64,000 nt of DNA, from NCBI GenBank assembly GCA_017744495.1, contig JAGIBE010000144.1, positions 20,420-84,419 of the forward strand, given 5' to 3'. Numbering within the stretch: position 1 is the stretch's first letter; every line of letters begins with the position of its first letter. The DNA comes from Caulobacter sp. (GTDB taxonomy: Bacteria; Pseudomonadota; Alphaproteobacteria; Caulobacterales; Caulobacteraceae). The notes below the pieces were generated by a model. It made no database searches. It was not told where the DNA came from and saw nothing but the letters and a program-made list of their open reading frames with translations. Shown here piece by piece: positions 27,742 through 36,032 of this stretch. Both the position numbers and the translations under genes were made by a program.

Positions 27742-28029
27742 TTGCATTACGCCGCCGCGTTGTTTCAAGTGCTATACCTTTGCGCGGCCTTAGCTAGCCT
27801 CGCAGCAGTGACTGCGATCCTGCGGCGCCTCGGCTATGGGCTGACGATCGTTGCGATGCCAGCCGGCGCAACGGCTTTGCTCGTCATCGCCCTACAGTTG
27901 ATGTCTTTTTTCCTGGTGGGCTTCCCTCCCTTTGCATTTGGGATCGTCGCCTCAGCCATTCCAGCACTAATGATCGTGCCGCCCGTATGTATCGTCGTGA
28001 TCGCGTTCTCGAAGCGGCTGCGAAAGTGA
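27742..28029 (+). CDS. Small membrane protein of unknown function
   Basis: 95-residue hydrophobic protein with about three predicted transmembrane helices: residues 2-27, about 33-55 and about 60-87, ending in the basic tail FSKRLRK. The start TTG at 27742 was preferred to the upstream in-frame GTG/ATG codons because GGAGAGG lies five bases before it. Composition is lower in GC than the chromosome average. It lies between two genes of unknown function in the accessory block and is not recognised. Confidence 0.5.
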   Translation: MHYAAALFQVLYLCAALASLAAVTAILRRLGYGLTIVAMPAGATALLVIALQLMSFFLVGFPPFAFGIVASAIPALMIVPPVCIVVIAFSKRLRK

Positions 28030-28220
28030 CGTCGTGCGAATGCGCGGCGCGAATCTAACATCGGTCGAGGTCCGGCAACCACCCCTTCCTGACCTAAGCG
28101 GTGTCCGCTCTGAGGCCAGGTGCCCGGGGTCCACCCTCGGCGCCGCCGGCAATTTCCACTCCCGACCCATTGCGGACAAAGTCACTCAGCATCCTAAGTC
28201 AACTCAGGCGGGAAGATGCG

Positions 28221-28742
28221 ATGTTTTTTGCTGGCATGGTGGTCGCCGCGTTCATTGGAACCGCCGGTCTTGATGGACAGGTTTCACCGCCGATGGAGCA
28301 TGGGAGTCCGGCCGCGAAAGCTGACCCCGCTTCGCGTGAGATTGAGTTTCGCTACGATGATGCGGAAGCTCAACGCACCGCGCGAAAGCTGCTCGCAAAG
28401 AAGCTGGCCCAGGATCAGAGTGACGCCTCCGACGCTGGTGCGCTCCGGACAGCTTGGGTGAGGCTGTCTCCCACCCGGGATCCGGCGCTCTTCGTGCTAT
28501 ATGGCTGCTCGCCAACGGGCAATTGTGGACTGTACGGATTTGAGCCGTCGAATAGGGGATGGCGACAGGTTCTGCACAGCATCGCACAGACATGTGCGGT
28601 CTTGCCGTCATCTCACGGGGGCCGGCGCGACCTCTCAGCTCGGATGCACGGCAGCGCGACAGAGTCGACGATCAAGGCCTATTGGTGGAGCAAGGACCGC
28701 TACTTGCGGGCGTCCGCCAAGGAAATCACCTTCGCGCGCTAA
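28221..28742 (+). CDS. Hypothetical protein with N-terminal signal or anchor
   Basis: 173-residue protein not recognised from its sequence. The N-terminus MFFAGMVVAAFIGTAGLDG is hydrophobic and could be a signal peptide or a single anchor. The rest is a mix of charged helix (about residues 40-75) and a short cysteine-containing region (VLYGCSPTGNCGLYGFEP) where the two cysteines could form a disulphide, consistent with export. ATG at 28221 follows GGGAAG. GC content is lower than in flanking chromosomal genes, in keeping with the accessory nature of 27.1-28.8 kb. Confidence 0.5.
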   Translation: MFFAGMVVAAFIGTAGLDGQVSPPMEHGSPAAKADPASREIEFRYDDAEAQRTARKLLAKKLAQDQSDASDAGALRTAWVRLSPTRDPALFVLYGCSPTGNCGLYGFEPSNRGWRQVLHSIAQTCAVLPSSHGGRRDLSARMHGSATESTIKAYWWSKDRYLRASAKEITFAR

Positions 28743-28843
28743 GCGTCTGATAGCCACCCCGAACTGACATACGAAGCGCCCGCTCCCGGCGGACGTCACC
28801 GCACGAGTCCCCATCCGCCGCCCGATGGCCTAAAAGCCGTCCC

Positions 28844-29221
28844 GTGAACCACCTCCCCATCCCCCTCGAAGACCTCGGCCCGGACATCGGGTTCGCCGAA
28901 GCCCAGGCCGCCGGGCTCTACGGCCGCGACTATCGCAAGGCGCTGGCCAGCGACGACGGGTTCCAGCGGCTGGACGCCGTGGAGCGCCTCGCCGGCGCCC
29001 GCGCGGCGCTCAGCGCGCAGGAGGTGGCGGTGATGGACATGGCCGCCGGGCGCGGTCACGCTCTGGTCGAGATCGTCCGCCTGACCGGCCGCGAGGCGGC
29101 GTTCGTCGAGGCGCTGGTCCTGGGCGCCTGCGCCAAGCTGGTGGCGCACTATCAGGCGGTGGGCGACGCCGACGACGAGGTCGGGCCTGGGCCGCTCCAG
29201 CTGCCGGGGCCGTTCCTCTAG
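28844..29221 (+). CDS. Hypothetical protein, 125 residues
   Basis: 125-residue soluble protein with normal high-GC codon use, so it belongs to the native chromosome rather than to the low-GC block before it. No named domain is recognised. Residues 75-110 (ALVEIVRLTGREAAFVEALVLGACAKLVAHY) form two helices that could be helix-turn-helix-like, and the C-terminus is acidic then proline-rich. The start is GTG at 28844. It ends ten bases before the convergent pirin gene. Confidence 0.6.
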   Translation: MNHLPIPLEDLGPDIGFAEAQAAGLYGRDYRKALASDDGFQRLDAVERLAGARAALSAQEVAVMDMAAGRGHALVEIVRLTGREAAFVEALVLGACAKLVAHYQAVGDADDEVGPGPLQLPGPFL

Positions 29222-29231
29222 GCTCCGCGCC

Positions 29232-30122
29232 CTACGACATCGGGTTCGGCGGAGGCGGGGGCTCGGGCAGGGGGATGAACTCGTCGTGGTCGAGGTCCGG
29301 CAGCTTCATGCGGCCTGCGCGCCAGTCGGCCTTGGCCTGCTCGATCCGCTCCTTGGACGAGTGGACGAAGTTCCACTCGATGAAGCGCGGCCCCACCGGC
29401 TCGCCGCCCAGCAGCATGATGGTGGAGGGCTCCAGCGCCTCGAAGGTGATCGTCTCGCCGGGCTTGAACACCGCCATCTGGCCGGCGTGCAGCACCTGCC
29501 CGGCGGCCTCGACCTTGCCGACGGTCACATAGGCTGCGCGCTCGGGATATTCCGCCGGCAGGCCGGCCTTGGCCCCGGCGGCCAGTTCCCAGTGCACGTA
29601 GAACATCGGCGAGAACACCGGCACCTTGGCCTCGGCGCCGAACGCCTTGCCAGCCACCAGGGCGGCCTTCAGGCCGTTGGCCTCGTAGACCGGCATCTCA
29701 TTGCGAGGGTGGTGCGAGAAGCGCGGGGCGATCTCCTCCTGGCCGTCGGGCAAGGCCACCCAGGCCTGGATGCCGTGCATCGGGCCGCCGAATTCGCGCA
29801 GGGTCTCGAAGCGCTCGGAGTGGGTGATGCCGCTGCCGGCGGTCATCCAGTTGACCTCGCCCGGACGGATGGCGACGTCCGAACCGACGCTGTCCTTGTG
29901 GGTGATCTCGCCCTCGAACAGGTAGGTCAGGGTCGACAGGCCGATGTGCGGGTGCGGCCGCACGTCGACATTGCGCGGGAAGCCCGGCTCGAACTCCACC
30001 GGCCCCATGTGGTCGAAGAAGGTGAAGGGGCCCACCATCCGCCGGCTGTGGAACGGCAGCACCCGGCCGACCTCGAAGCCCCCGAGGTCCTTGCGGCGCT
30101 GGTCGATGACGAGGTCGATCAT
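29232..30122 (-). CDS. Pirin family protein (quercetin dioxygenase-like)
   Basis: 296-residue bicupin of the pirin family. Metal ligands match human pirin and YhhW in position: H57 and H59 (RPHPHIGL), H101 and E103 (GITHSERF). The N-terminal cupin is followed by the C-terminal pirin domain and a proline-rich tail (PLPEPPPPPNP). Bacterial pirins can cleave quercetin in vitro; physiological roles include redox-linked regulation. ATG at 30122 is preceded by a GGAGGC-like stretch on the minus strand. The left neighbour converges on it and no operon partner is evident. Confidence 0.93.
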   Translation of the reverse strand: MIDLVIDQRRKDLGGFEVGRVLPFHSRRMVGPFTFFDHMGPVEFEPGFPRNVDVRPHPHIGLSTLTYLFEGEITHKDSVGSDVAIRPGEVNWMTAGSGITHSERFETLREFGGPMHGIQAWVALPDGQEEIAPRFSHHPRNEMPVYEANGLKAALVAGKAFGAEAKVPVFSPMFYVHWELAAGAKAGLPAEYPERAAYVTVGKVEAAGQVLHAGQMAVFKPGETITFEALEPSTIMLLGGEPVGPRFIEWNFVHSSKERIEQAKADWRAGRMKLPDLDHDEFIPLPEPPPPPNPMS

Positions 30123-30212
30123 GGGGAGCCTCCGAAGCGTTAGAGCTCTTATTGTAGAAGGAGCGGACGGCTTGCCTCTAGAAGAAAACAGCGCCGGCGT
30201 GATCCCCTCCGC

Positions 30213-30626
30213 CTAGCCGGTCGGCATGCCCGCGAACCCCTGGTGGCCGGGCGGGACCGGGTCCCAGCCAAAGCCGCTGGCCGTGAAGAAGGTCATGGCC
30301 GGGGTGTAGCGCTCGGGCTGGTCCAGGCTGGCGGCGTGGATCGTGAAGAGGTCGGGCATGGCCGGGAAGGCCAGATAGACCGGCGAGCCGCACGCGGGGC
30401 AGAACGCGTGGGCCTTCACCGTGCCCCGGTCGCCCACCGCCCGCCAGCGCCGGGCCTCGCCTTGCACGGTCACTGTCGCGTCCTTGAAGGTGAGGTACGA
30501 ACCGTGGCCCGTGCCGCTGACGCGCTGGCAGGTGCGGCACTGGCAGTCGGCCTGCACCATCGGCTCGCCGACGATCGAATAGCGCACGGCGCCGCACGCG
30601 CAGCCGCCCGTGAAGGGGTCGCTCAT
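30213..30626 (-). CDS. GFA-family zinc protein (CENP-V/glutathione-formaldehyde type)
   Basis: 137-residue protein of the GFA family (Pfam 'glutathione-dependent formaldehyde-activating enzyme'). All seven zinc cysteines are present: C9 and C11 (GGCACGAVRY), C28, C30 and C33 (CQCRTCQRVSG), C76 and C79 (FCPACGSP). The family fold is a beta sandwich with two zinc sites; most members have no proven formaldehyde activity, so a specific function is not claimed. It lies beside, and on the same strand as, the SRPBCC-ArsR pair, separated by about 100 bases that include a short repeat. Confidence 0.92.
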   Translation of the reverse strand: MSDPFTGGCACGAVRYSIVGEPMVQADCQCRTCQRVSGTGHGSYLTFKDATVTVQGEARRWRAVGDRGTVKAHAFCPACGSPVYLAFPAMPDLFTIHAASLDQPERYTPAMTFFTASGFGWDPVPPGHQGFAGMPTG

Positions 30627-30680
30627 CTTGGTCTCCGGAGTGTCGGGTTAGGGGAGGGCGGGCCGGCCGTTTGTCCTTGC

Positions 30681-30726
30681 GCGCTTTCTTCACGCGAACC
30701 GGCTTCCACTTCGCTCGAAAGCGCTT
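30681..30726 (-). repeat. 3'-end repeat, copy A
   Basis: Read on the minus strand this begins right after the stop of the SRPBCC gene with AGCGCTTTCGAGCGAAGTGG and continues into CCGGTTCGCGTGAAG and GAAAGCGC. The ends GCGCTTTC and GAAAGCGC pair, giving a hairpin. It shares about 33 of 35 bases with copy B at 44673-44708, which also starts within ten bases of a stop codon and in the same orientation relative to its gene. Confidence 0.75.
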
Positions 30727-31209
30727 CTAGTGCTGGGTCTCGTCCGTTTCGGCCGCGCAGGTCTCGAGGCGTTCCAGCACGACCTTCCAGCCCTTGCTCA
30801 TGCCTTCGAAGGCGCTGGCGTTGCGCGGCAGGACGAAGCCGGAGTGGACCAGCTTGACCCGCGTGCCGGCCTCGTTGGCCGTCAGGGTCCAGGTGACCAC
30901 CGTCTCCAGCGGCGCGCCGTAGCCGGTATTGGCTTCGTGGCCGCCCTTCCAGGCGTAGACCAAGCGGCGGTTCTCGACCGCCTCCAGCACCTGGCAATGG
31001 ATGACGCCGTCCCAGGACCCGCCCGGGGTGGTCTGGAAGGTGAAGCGCTGGCCCTCGATCGGTGCGAACCCGGTCGGGGCCATCAGCCAGCGGGCCATCA
31101 GAGCGCCGTTCGTCAGGGCCTTCCAGACGGTGGCGGGGGCATGTGGGAAGACCTCGTCGACGACGATCTCGTGGGTCTCGGGCCGGGTCTGCAGGGCCGC
31201 GTCGCTCAT
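30727..31209 (-). CDS. SRPBCC (AHSA1-like) protein coupled to an ArsR regulator
   Basis: 160-residue START/Bet v1-like domain protein of the AHSA1 subgroup. The diagnostic pieces are VVDEVFPHAPATVWKALTNG followed by ARWLMAPTGF, and the C-terminal helix FEGMSKGWKVVLERLET, which closes the hydrophobic cavity. Its ATG overlaps the stop of the arsR-type gene (ATGA), so the two form an operon. ArsR-SRPBCC pairs are widespread in proteobacteria; the ligand is unknown. Confidence 0.92.
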   Translation of the reverse strand: MSDAALQTRPETHEIVVDEVFPHAPATVWKALTNGALMARWLMAPTGFAPIEGQRFTFQTTPGGSWDGVIHCQVLEAVENRRLVYAWKGGHEANTGYGAPLETVVTWTLTANEAGTRVKLVHSGFVLPRNASAFEGMSKGWKVVLERLETCAAETDETQH

Positions 31210-31535
31210 GGGTCGATCTCCTGGAGAAGGTTGCGCAGGTCGGCGAACCGGTCGCGCCAGAACACGCCGTAGTGGGACATCCAGTCGACCAGCGGCGTCA
31301 GGCCGTCGGGCTGGGCGCGGTAGAAGACGTTGCGGCCCTCGGACCGGTCGGCGACCAGGCCGGCGGTTTTCAGTGACTTCAGGTGCTGGGACACCGCGCC
31401 CTGGCTGACGCCGGCATGGCGGGTCAGCTCGGCCACGGTGATCTCGTCGGACCGCGTGATCCGCTCATAGACCGCCCGCCGGGTGGGGTCGGCCAAGGCG
31501 CGCATGACGGCGGCGATGGGGGCGGCTTCGATCAT
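31206..31535 (-). CDS. ArsR family transcriptional regulator
   Basis: 109-residue winged-helix repressor. The recognition region reads TVAELTRHAGVSQGAVSQHLKSLKTAGLV, followed by the wing DRSEGRNVFYRA. The metal-binding cysteines of true ArsR/SmtB sensors (ELCVC type) are absent, so it belongs to the metal-free subgroup paired with SRPBCC proteins. The start ATG at 31535 is preferred to the one at 31571 because the longer version would place the operator palindromes inside the coding region. Confidence 0.92.
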   Translation of the reverse strand: MIEAAPIAAVMRALADPTRRAVYERITRSDEITVAELTRHAGVSQGAVSQHLKSLKTAGLVADRSEGRNVFYRAQPDGLTPLVDWMSHYGVFWRDRFADLRNLLQEIDP

Positions 31536-31544
31536 GGCTGACCA

Positions 31545-31578
31545 ATTAGCAATGGCTAATGCATTAGTCAATGCTAAT
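31545..31578. promoter_or_regulatory. Two tandem ArsR-type operators
   Basis: ATTAGC-AATG-GCTAAT (31545-31560) and ATTAG-TCAATG-CTAAT (31563-31578) are two inverted repeats with centres 18 bases apart. They sit 10-43 bases upstream of the ArsR start, are AT-rich, and contain the ATTAG/CTAAT half-sites. Two dimers could bind side by side. Confidence 0.75.
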
Positions 31579-31628
31579 CGAATGGAGCAAGCCGAGCGCC
31601 TCTTCCGACAAGGCTATCGATGTCGAAT

Positions 31629-31949
31629 TCAAGGGGCGGTCGTGGCCGTCAGGATTTCGATGCAGGCCGCCTCAACGATTGGGCGGGCCCAGGTCTGGGC
31701 GTTGTCGTGCCGCAGGTCTTCCTTCGCGCGCACGTCTGGATGCCAGAACGCTCGCCGATCACCGAGGGGGATGGCGTCCGTCTCGCTGGCCACGACGACG
31801 AACGAGAGGAAAGCCTCCCGCAGCGCCTTCGGCTTCAGATTGTCGTCGTGATAGGAAAAAAGCGCCACGGCGGTCTCGATTGGCAATGCTTCGCCATCGA
31901 GAAACGCCTGGGCCAGTCTACGAATTTCTGGGAGGTCGCCCTCGTCCAC
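31629..31949 (-). CDS. Small unknown protein translationally coupled to the Lrp regulator
   Basis: 106-residue protein starting at GTG 31949, three bases after the stop of the Lrp-type regulator (TAAGGGTG). The translation VDEGDLPEIRRLAQAFLDGE, then ALFSYHDDNLKPK and SFVVVASETDAIPLGDRRAFW, has a clear protein-like pattern with conserved-looking SETD and W residues, unlike the upstream part of the same open frame, which is antisense of lrp. No signal peptide or membrane segment is present. I do not recognise the family with certainty. The tight spacing suggests cotranslation with the regulator. GC content is somewhat lower than in neighbours. Confidence 0.6.
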   Translation of the reverse strand: MDEGDLPEIRRLAQAFLDGEALPIETAVALFSYHDDNLKPKALREAFLSFVVVASETDAIPLGDRRAFWHPDVRAKEDLRHDNAQTWARPIVEAACIEILTATTAP

Positions 31950-31951
31950 CC

Positions 31952-32449
31952 TTAGCTCAGCGGGCTGACATACGGGCTGACGAGGCCCAGCGGCACGGCC
32001 GTGGAGTTCTTGACGCCCCGGATGACGATCCGACTCTCGATGTTGCTGACCAAGCCCAGCGACAGCAGCTTGTCGCGCAGGAACTCGTCGAAGGCGCGCA
32101 TGTCGCGGGTGACGATGCGCAGCTCGTAGTCGGCCGCGCCGGTCACGGTGGCGCACTGGACCACCTCGGCCCACTTGCCCACGGCTTGCTCGAAGACCTC
32201 GAGGTTTTCCTTGGTGGGCAGCGACAGCTTGGCGGTGCAATAGACCTCGAAGCCCAGGCCCAGCTTCTCGCGGTCCAGGATGGTCACGCGGCGCTGGATG
32301 ACGCCCGCGTCCTCCAGCCTTTTGATCCGCCGCCAGCACGGGCTGGACGACAGACCGACTCGTTCAGCGATCTCCGCAACGGACAGACCGGCGTCGTGTT
32401 GGATGAGATCCAGGATCTTGGCATCCACGGCGTCGAGTTGTTCGGACAA
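31952..32449 (-). CDS. Lrp/AsnC family transcriptional regulator
   Basis: 165-residue Lrp-type regulator. The N-terminal helix-turn-helix reads DAKILDLIQHDAGLSVAEIA then RVGLSSSPCWRRIKRLEDAG; the C-terminal RAM ligand-binding domain follows (ADYELRIVTRDMRAFDEFL). The start is TTG at 32449 because GGAGGAATTC precedes it directly; the longer ATG-initiated frame to 32725 reads antisense through the promoter and first codons of the divergent gene. Being divergent from an indolepyruvate oxidoreductase, it very likely senses an amino acid and controls that catabolic gene. Confidence 0.92.
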   Translation of the reverse strand: MSEQLDAVDAKILDLIQHDAGLSVAEIAERVGLSSSPCWRRIKRLEDAGVIQRRVTILDREKLGLGFEVYCTAKLSLPTKENLEVFEQAVGKWAEVVQCATVTGAADYELRIVTRDMRAFDEFLRDKLLSLGLVSNIESRIVIRGVKNSTAVPLGLVSPYVSPLS

Positions 32450-32486
32450 GAATTCCTCCCCCCAGAGGGTGATTGACGCGTTGATC

Positions 32487-32527
32487 TTGCGCAAAGCGGC
32501 CTTGAGTCGGGCAAACCTTGGGCAAAC
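32487..32527. promoter_or_regulatory. Phased GCAAA half-sites, probable Lrp binding region
   Basis: GCAAA occurs at 32491, 32511 and 32522, spacings of 20 and 11 bases, that is about two and one helical turns. The first lies in the palindrome TTGCGCAA (32487-32494) and the other two are within direct repeats GGGCAAAC. The region separates the divergent lrp and indolepyruvate oxidoreductase starts. Confidence 0.5.
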
Positions 32528-32591
32528 AATTTCCCCGCTTCTATAAGATATTGCTGAGCGGGCGAGAAGACCCAGGAGGAAAATTTTTGCT

Positions 32592-35500
32592 ATGCGGCAC
32601 TCGGAAGTCACGCTCGACGACAAATATCTGCTCGAAGATGGTCGCGCGTTCATCACCGGCGTGCAGGCGCTGATCCGGGTCCTCCTCGACAGAAAGCGCC
32701 TGGACACCCGGGCCGGGCTCAACACGGCGGGCTTCCTCTCCGGCTATCGCGGCTCGCCCCTGGGCGGGCTGGACCAGCAGGCCGCGCGCCTGTCCAAGCT
32801 GCTCACCGCCCACGACGTAGTCTTCAAGGAAGGCCTGAACGAGGACCTGGCCGCCACAGCCGTCTGGGGCAGCCAGCAGGCGAATCTGTTCCCGGGCGCG
32901 ACTCACGACGGCGTCTTCGGCATGTGGTACGGCAAGGCCCCGGGCGTGGACCGCACCGGCGACGTCTTCAAGCACGCCAATTTCGCCGGCAGCTTCCCCA
33001 CGGGCGGCGTCCTGGCCGTCGCCGGCGACGATCACGGCTGCAAGAGCTCGACCCTGCCTTCGCAATCGGAGTTCGCCTTCCAGGACTTCGAGATGCCCGT
33101 GCTGTCGCCGGCCGACGTGCAGGAGGTGCTCGACTACGGCCTGCTCGGCATTTCCATGTCGCGCTTCTCGGGCCTTTGGACCGGCATGATCGCCCTGGCC
33201 GACACTATGGACTCCGGCGTGACGATCGACGTCTCGCTGGACCGCCACAAGCTGGTGATCCCCGAGTTCCCGATGCCGCCCGGCGGTCTGGGCATTCGGC
33301 TGAAGGACCAGCCGATGGAGAAGGAGCGCCGGCTCCGCCTGCACAAGATCCCCGCCGCCCTGGCCTTCGCCCGCGCCAACGGGATCGATCGGGTGGTGCT
33401 GGGCGCCCACCACGTGCGTGTCGGCAAGGCGCGGCTGGGCATCGTCTGCCAGGGCCAGGCCTACAAGGACGTGCTGGAAGCCTTCACCGCCATGGGCATG
33501 ACCCTGGAGGAGGCCTCGGACCTGGGCGTGTCGATCTACAAGGTCGGCATGCCTTGGCCGCTGGAGCCGCTGGGCCTGCGCGCCTTCGCCGCCGGTCTCG
33601 AGACCCTGATGGTGATCGAGCACAAGCGTGGCCTGATCGAGCCCCAGGCCCGGGCCGCCCTCTACGACTTGCCCGCCCAGGCCCGCCCGCGCATCATCGG
33701 CAAGGTCGACGAGAAGGGCGCGCCGCTGCTGTCGGAGCTGGGCTCGCTGTCGGTGGCCGAAATCGCCCTGGCCATCTTCGACCGCCTGCCGCCGGGTCCG
33801 CACATCGAGCGGGCCCAGGCCTATCTGAACCGCGTCTCGGCCGCCGGCGTCGCCGCCGTCAGCCTGGCCGCCGACCAGGCCCGCAAGCCGTTCTTCTGTT
33901 CGGGCTGCCCGCACAACACCTCGACCAAGCTGCCCGAGGGCAGCCGCGCCCTGGCCGGCATCGGCTGCCACTACATGGCCGGGTTCAACGACCCGATGAC
34001 CGACCTCAACACCCACATGGGCGGCGAGGGCCTGACCTGGGTGGGCGCGTCGCCGTTCACCACCGAGAAGCACGTCTTCCAGAACCTGGGCGACGGCACC
34101 TACAACCACTCCGGCTCGCTGGCGATCCGCGCCGCCGTCGCGGCCGGGGCCAACATCACCTACAAGCTGCTGTTCAACGACGCCGTGGCCATGACCGGCG
34201 GCCAGCGCGCCGAGAGCGGCTTCACCCCCGCCCAGATCACTCGCCAGTTGGCGTCCGAGGGCGTGGCCAAGACCGTGATCGTGGTCGACGAGCTGGAGCG
34301 CTACCAGGGCGTCACCGACCTGGCCCCCGGCGTCGAGGTCTTCCCGCGCTCCGAGCTGATGGACGTGCAGAAGCGCCTGCGCGACACGCCCGGGACCACG
34401 GTGCTGCTCTACGACCAGACCTGCGCCACCGAGAAGCGCCGCCGCCGTAAGCGCGGGACCATGGCCAAGGCGATGAAGCGCGTCTTCATCAACCCGCTGG
34501 TCTGCGAGGGCTGCGGCGACTGCTCGATCAAGTCCAACTGCGTGTCGGTGGAGCCGCTGAACACCGAGTTCGGCCGCAAGCGCAAGATCAACCAGTCGAC
34601 CTGCAATCAGGACTACAGCTGCGTCGACGGCTTCTGCCCGTCGTTCATCACCCTGGAAGGCGCCGAGGGCGCCCAGGCCAAGAAGGCCCCGGCCCTGACG
34701 GCCGATTCCACGCCCCTGCCGGTGTTCGACGAGTTCCACGGCGTGCGGAAGATCATCTTCACCGGCGTGGGCGGCACGGGCGTGACGACCGTGGCCTCGA
34801 TCCTGGCCATGGCCGCCCACGTGGACGGCCGGGCCGGCAGCGTGGTCGACATGACGGGCCTGGCCCAGAAGGGCGGCTCGGTGTTCAGCCACGTCAAGAT
34901 CGGCGAGACCGAGGAGACGGTGGTCGGCGGCCGCGTGCCCGCCGCCAGCGCCGACGTGCTGATCGCCTGCGACATGCTGGTGGCGGCCTCGCCCGAGGGC
35001 CTGTCGCTCTACGCCAAGGACCGCACGAGCGCCTTCGGCAACAGCGACTTCGCGCCGACGGCGGATTTCGTCACCAGCCGCGACATCCGCTTCGACAGCG
35101 GGGCCATGGCGCGGCGGATCAAGGGCGCGGCCAAGAGCTTCGACGCCTGCCCGGCGCAGCATCTGGCCGAGACCCAGTTCGGCGACGCCATCTTCGCCAA
35201 CATGATCATGGTCGGCTTCGCCTGGCAGCACGGGGTGATCCCGGTCTCCAGCCGCGCCATCTACCGCGCGATCAAGCTGAACGGGGTGGACTACGAGTCC
35301 AACCTGGCCGCCTTCGAACTGGGCCGGAAGGTCGCCCACGATCCGTCGGCGATGGGGCCCCGTGACGCCGACGTGCCGACGCCCGAGACGATGCCGCTGG
35401 ACGAACTGATCGCCAAGCGCACCGCCGACCTCGTCGCCTACCAGAACCAGGCCTATGCCGACCGCTACGCCGCCAAGGTGGCCAAGGTCCGCGCGGCCGA

Positions 35501-36026
35501 GGTCGCGGCGGGCGGCGCGGAAACCCTGCCGCTGACCCGCGCGGCGGCGGTGAACCTCTACAAGCTGATGGCCTACAAGGACGAGTACGAGGTGGCCCGT
35601 CTGTATACGGACGGTCGCTTCGCGGCCGAACTGGCCGGCACGTTCAAGGGCGGCAAGGCCAAGGTCTGGCTGGCCCCGCCGATCATCGGCGCCAAGAACA
35701 AGGACGGCACGCCGCGCAAGATGGCCTTCGGCGGCTGGATGCTGGACGTCGCCTTCCCGCTGATGGCCAGGATGAAAGGCCTGCGCGGCGGTCCGCTGGA
35801 CGTGTTCGGCCGTACCGAGGAGCGCCGCATGGAGCGCGGCCTGATCGCCGACTACGAGACCACCCTGGACCGCCTGGCCGGCGGCCTGACCGCCGAGCGC
35901 CTACCCCTGGCGGCCCGCATCGCCTCGGTCCCGCAGGAGATCCGGGGCTACGGCCACGTCAAGGACAAGGCGGTGGCCAAGGCCAAGGCCGAGGCGGCGA
36001 CCCTGTGGAGCCAGTGGGAGGGGTGA
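32592..36026 (+). CDS. Fused indolepyruvate:ferredoxin oxidoreductase
   Basis: 1144-residue enzyme that oxidatively decarboxylates aryl 2-oxo acids (indolepyruvate, phenylpyruvate) to acyl-CoA with ferredoxin as acceptor, in aromatic amino acid breakdown. The alpha-type part (IorA) comes first, with pyrimidine-domain TAGFLSGYRGSPLGGLD and a thiamine diphosphate region around residues 455-535 (GIGCHYMAG, NLGDGTYNHSG, LLFNDAVAMTGGQ). A ferredoxin-like cysteine cluster CEGCGDCSIKSNC lies near residue 638. The IorB/gamma-type domain starts at IIFTGVGGTGVTTVASILA. A C-terminal domain of unknown function (about residues 940-1144, with AFGGWMLDVAFPLMARMKG) completes it. AGGAGG lies 12 bases before the ATG. 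Confidence 0.95.
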   Translation: MRHSEVTLDDKYLLEDGRAFITGVQALIRVLLDRKRLDTRAGLNTAGFLSGYRGSPLGGLDQQAARLSKLLTAHDVVFKEGLNEDLAATAVWGSQQANLFPGATHDGVFGMWYGKAPGVDRTGDVFKHANFAGSFPTGGVLAVAGDDHGCKSSTLPSQSEFAFQDFEMPVLSPADVQEVLDYGLLGISMSRFSGLWTGMIALADTMDSGVTIDVSLDRHKLVIPEFPMPPGGLGIRLKDQPMEKERRLRLHKIPAALAFARANGIDRVVLGAHHVRVGKARLGIVCQGQAYKDVLEAFTAMGMTLEEASDLGVSIYKVGMPWPLEPLGLRAFAAGLETLMVIEHKRGLIEPQARAALYDLPAQARPRIIGKVDEKGAPLLSELGSLSVAEIALAIFDRLPPGPHIERAQAYLNRVSAAGVAAVSLAADQARKPFFCSGCPHNTSTKLPEGSRALAGIGCHYMAGFNDPMTDLNTHMGGEGLTWVGASPFTTEKHVFQNLGDGTYNHSGSLAIRAAVAAGANITYKLLFNDAVAMTGGQRAESGFTPAQITRQLASEGVAKTVIVVDELERYQGVTDLAPGVEVFPRSELMDVQKRLRDTPGTTVLLYDQTCATEKRRRRKRGTMAKAMKRVFINPLVCEGCGDCSIKSNCVSVEPLNTEFGRKRKINQSTCNQDYSCVDGFCPSFITLEGAEGAQAKKAPALTADSTPLPVFDEFHGVRKIIFTGVGGTGVTTVASILAMAAHVDGRAGSVVDMTGLAQKGGSVFSHVKIGETEETVVGGRVPAASADVLIACDMLVAASPEGLSLYAKDRTSAFGNSDFAPTADFVTSRDIRFDSGAMARRIKGAAKSFDACPAQHLAETQFGDAIFANMIMVGFAWQHGVIPVSSRAIYRAIKLNGVDYESNLAAFELGRKVAHDPSAMGPRDADVPTPETMPLDELIAKRTADLVAYQNQAYADRYAAKVAKVRAAEVAAGGAETLPLTRAAAVNLYKLMAYKDEYEVARLYTDGRFAAELAGTFKGGKAKVWLAPPIIGAKNKDGTPRKMAFGGWMLDVAFPLMARMKGLRGGPLDVFGRTEERRMERGLIADYETTLDRLAGGLTAERLPLAARIASVPQEIRGYGHVKDKAVAKAKAEAATLWSQWEG

Positions 36027-36032
36027 CCGCCC

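Noticed and set aside
32541-35339. Long minus-strand open frame of 932 codons opposite the indolepyruvate oxidoreductase
   Set aside because: It is a GC-rich antisense shadow with low-complexity H, R, Q, G and A composition and no domain; the plus-strand protein has clear motifs.
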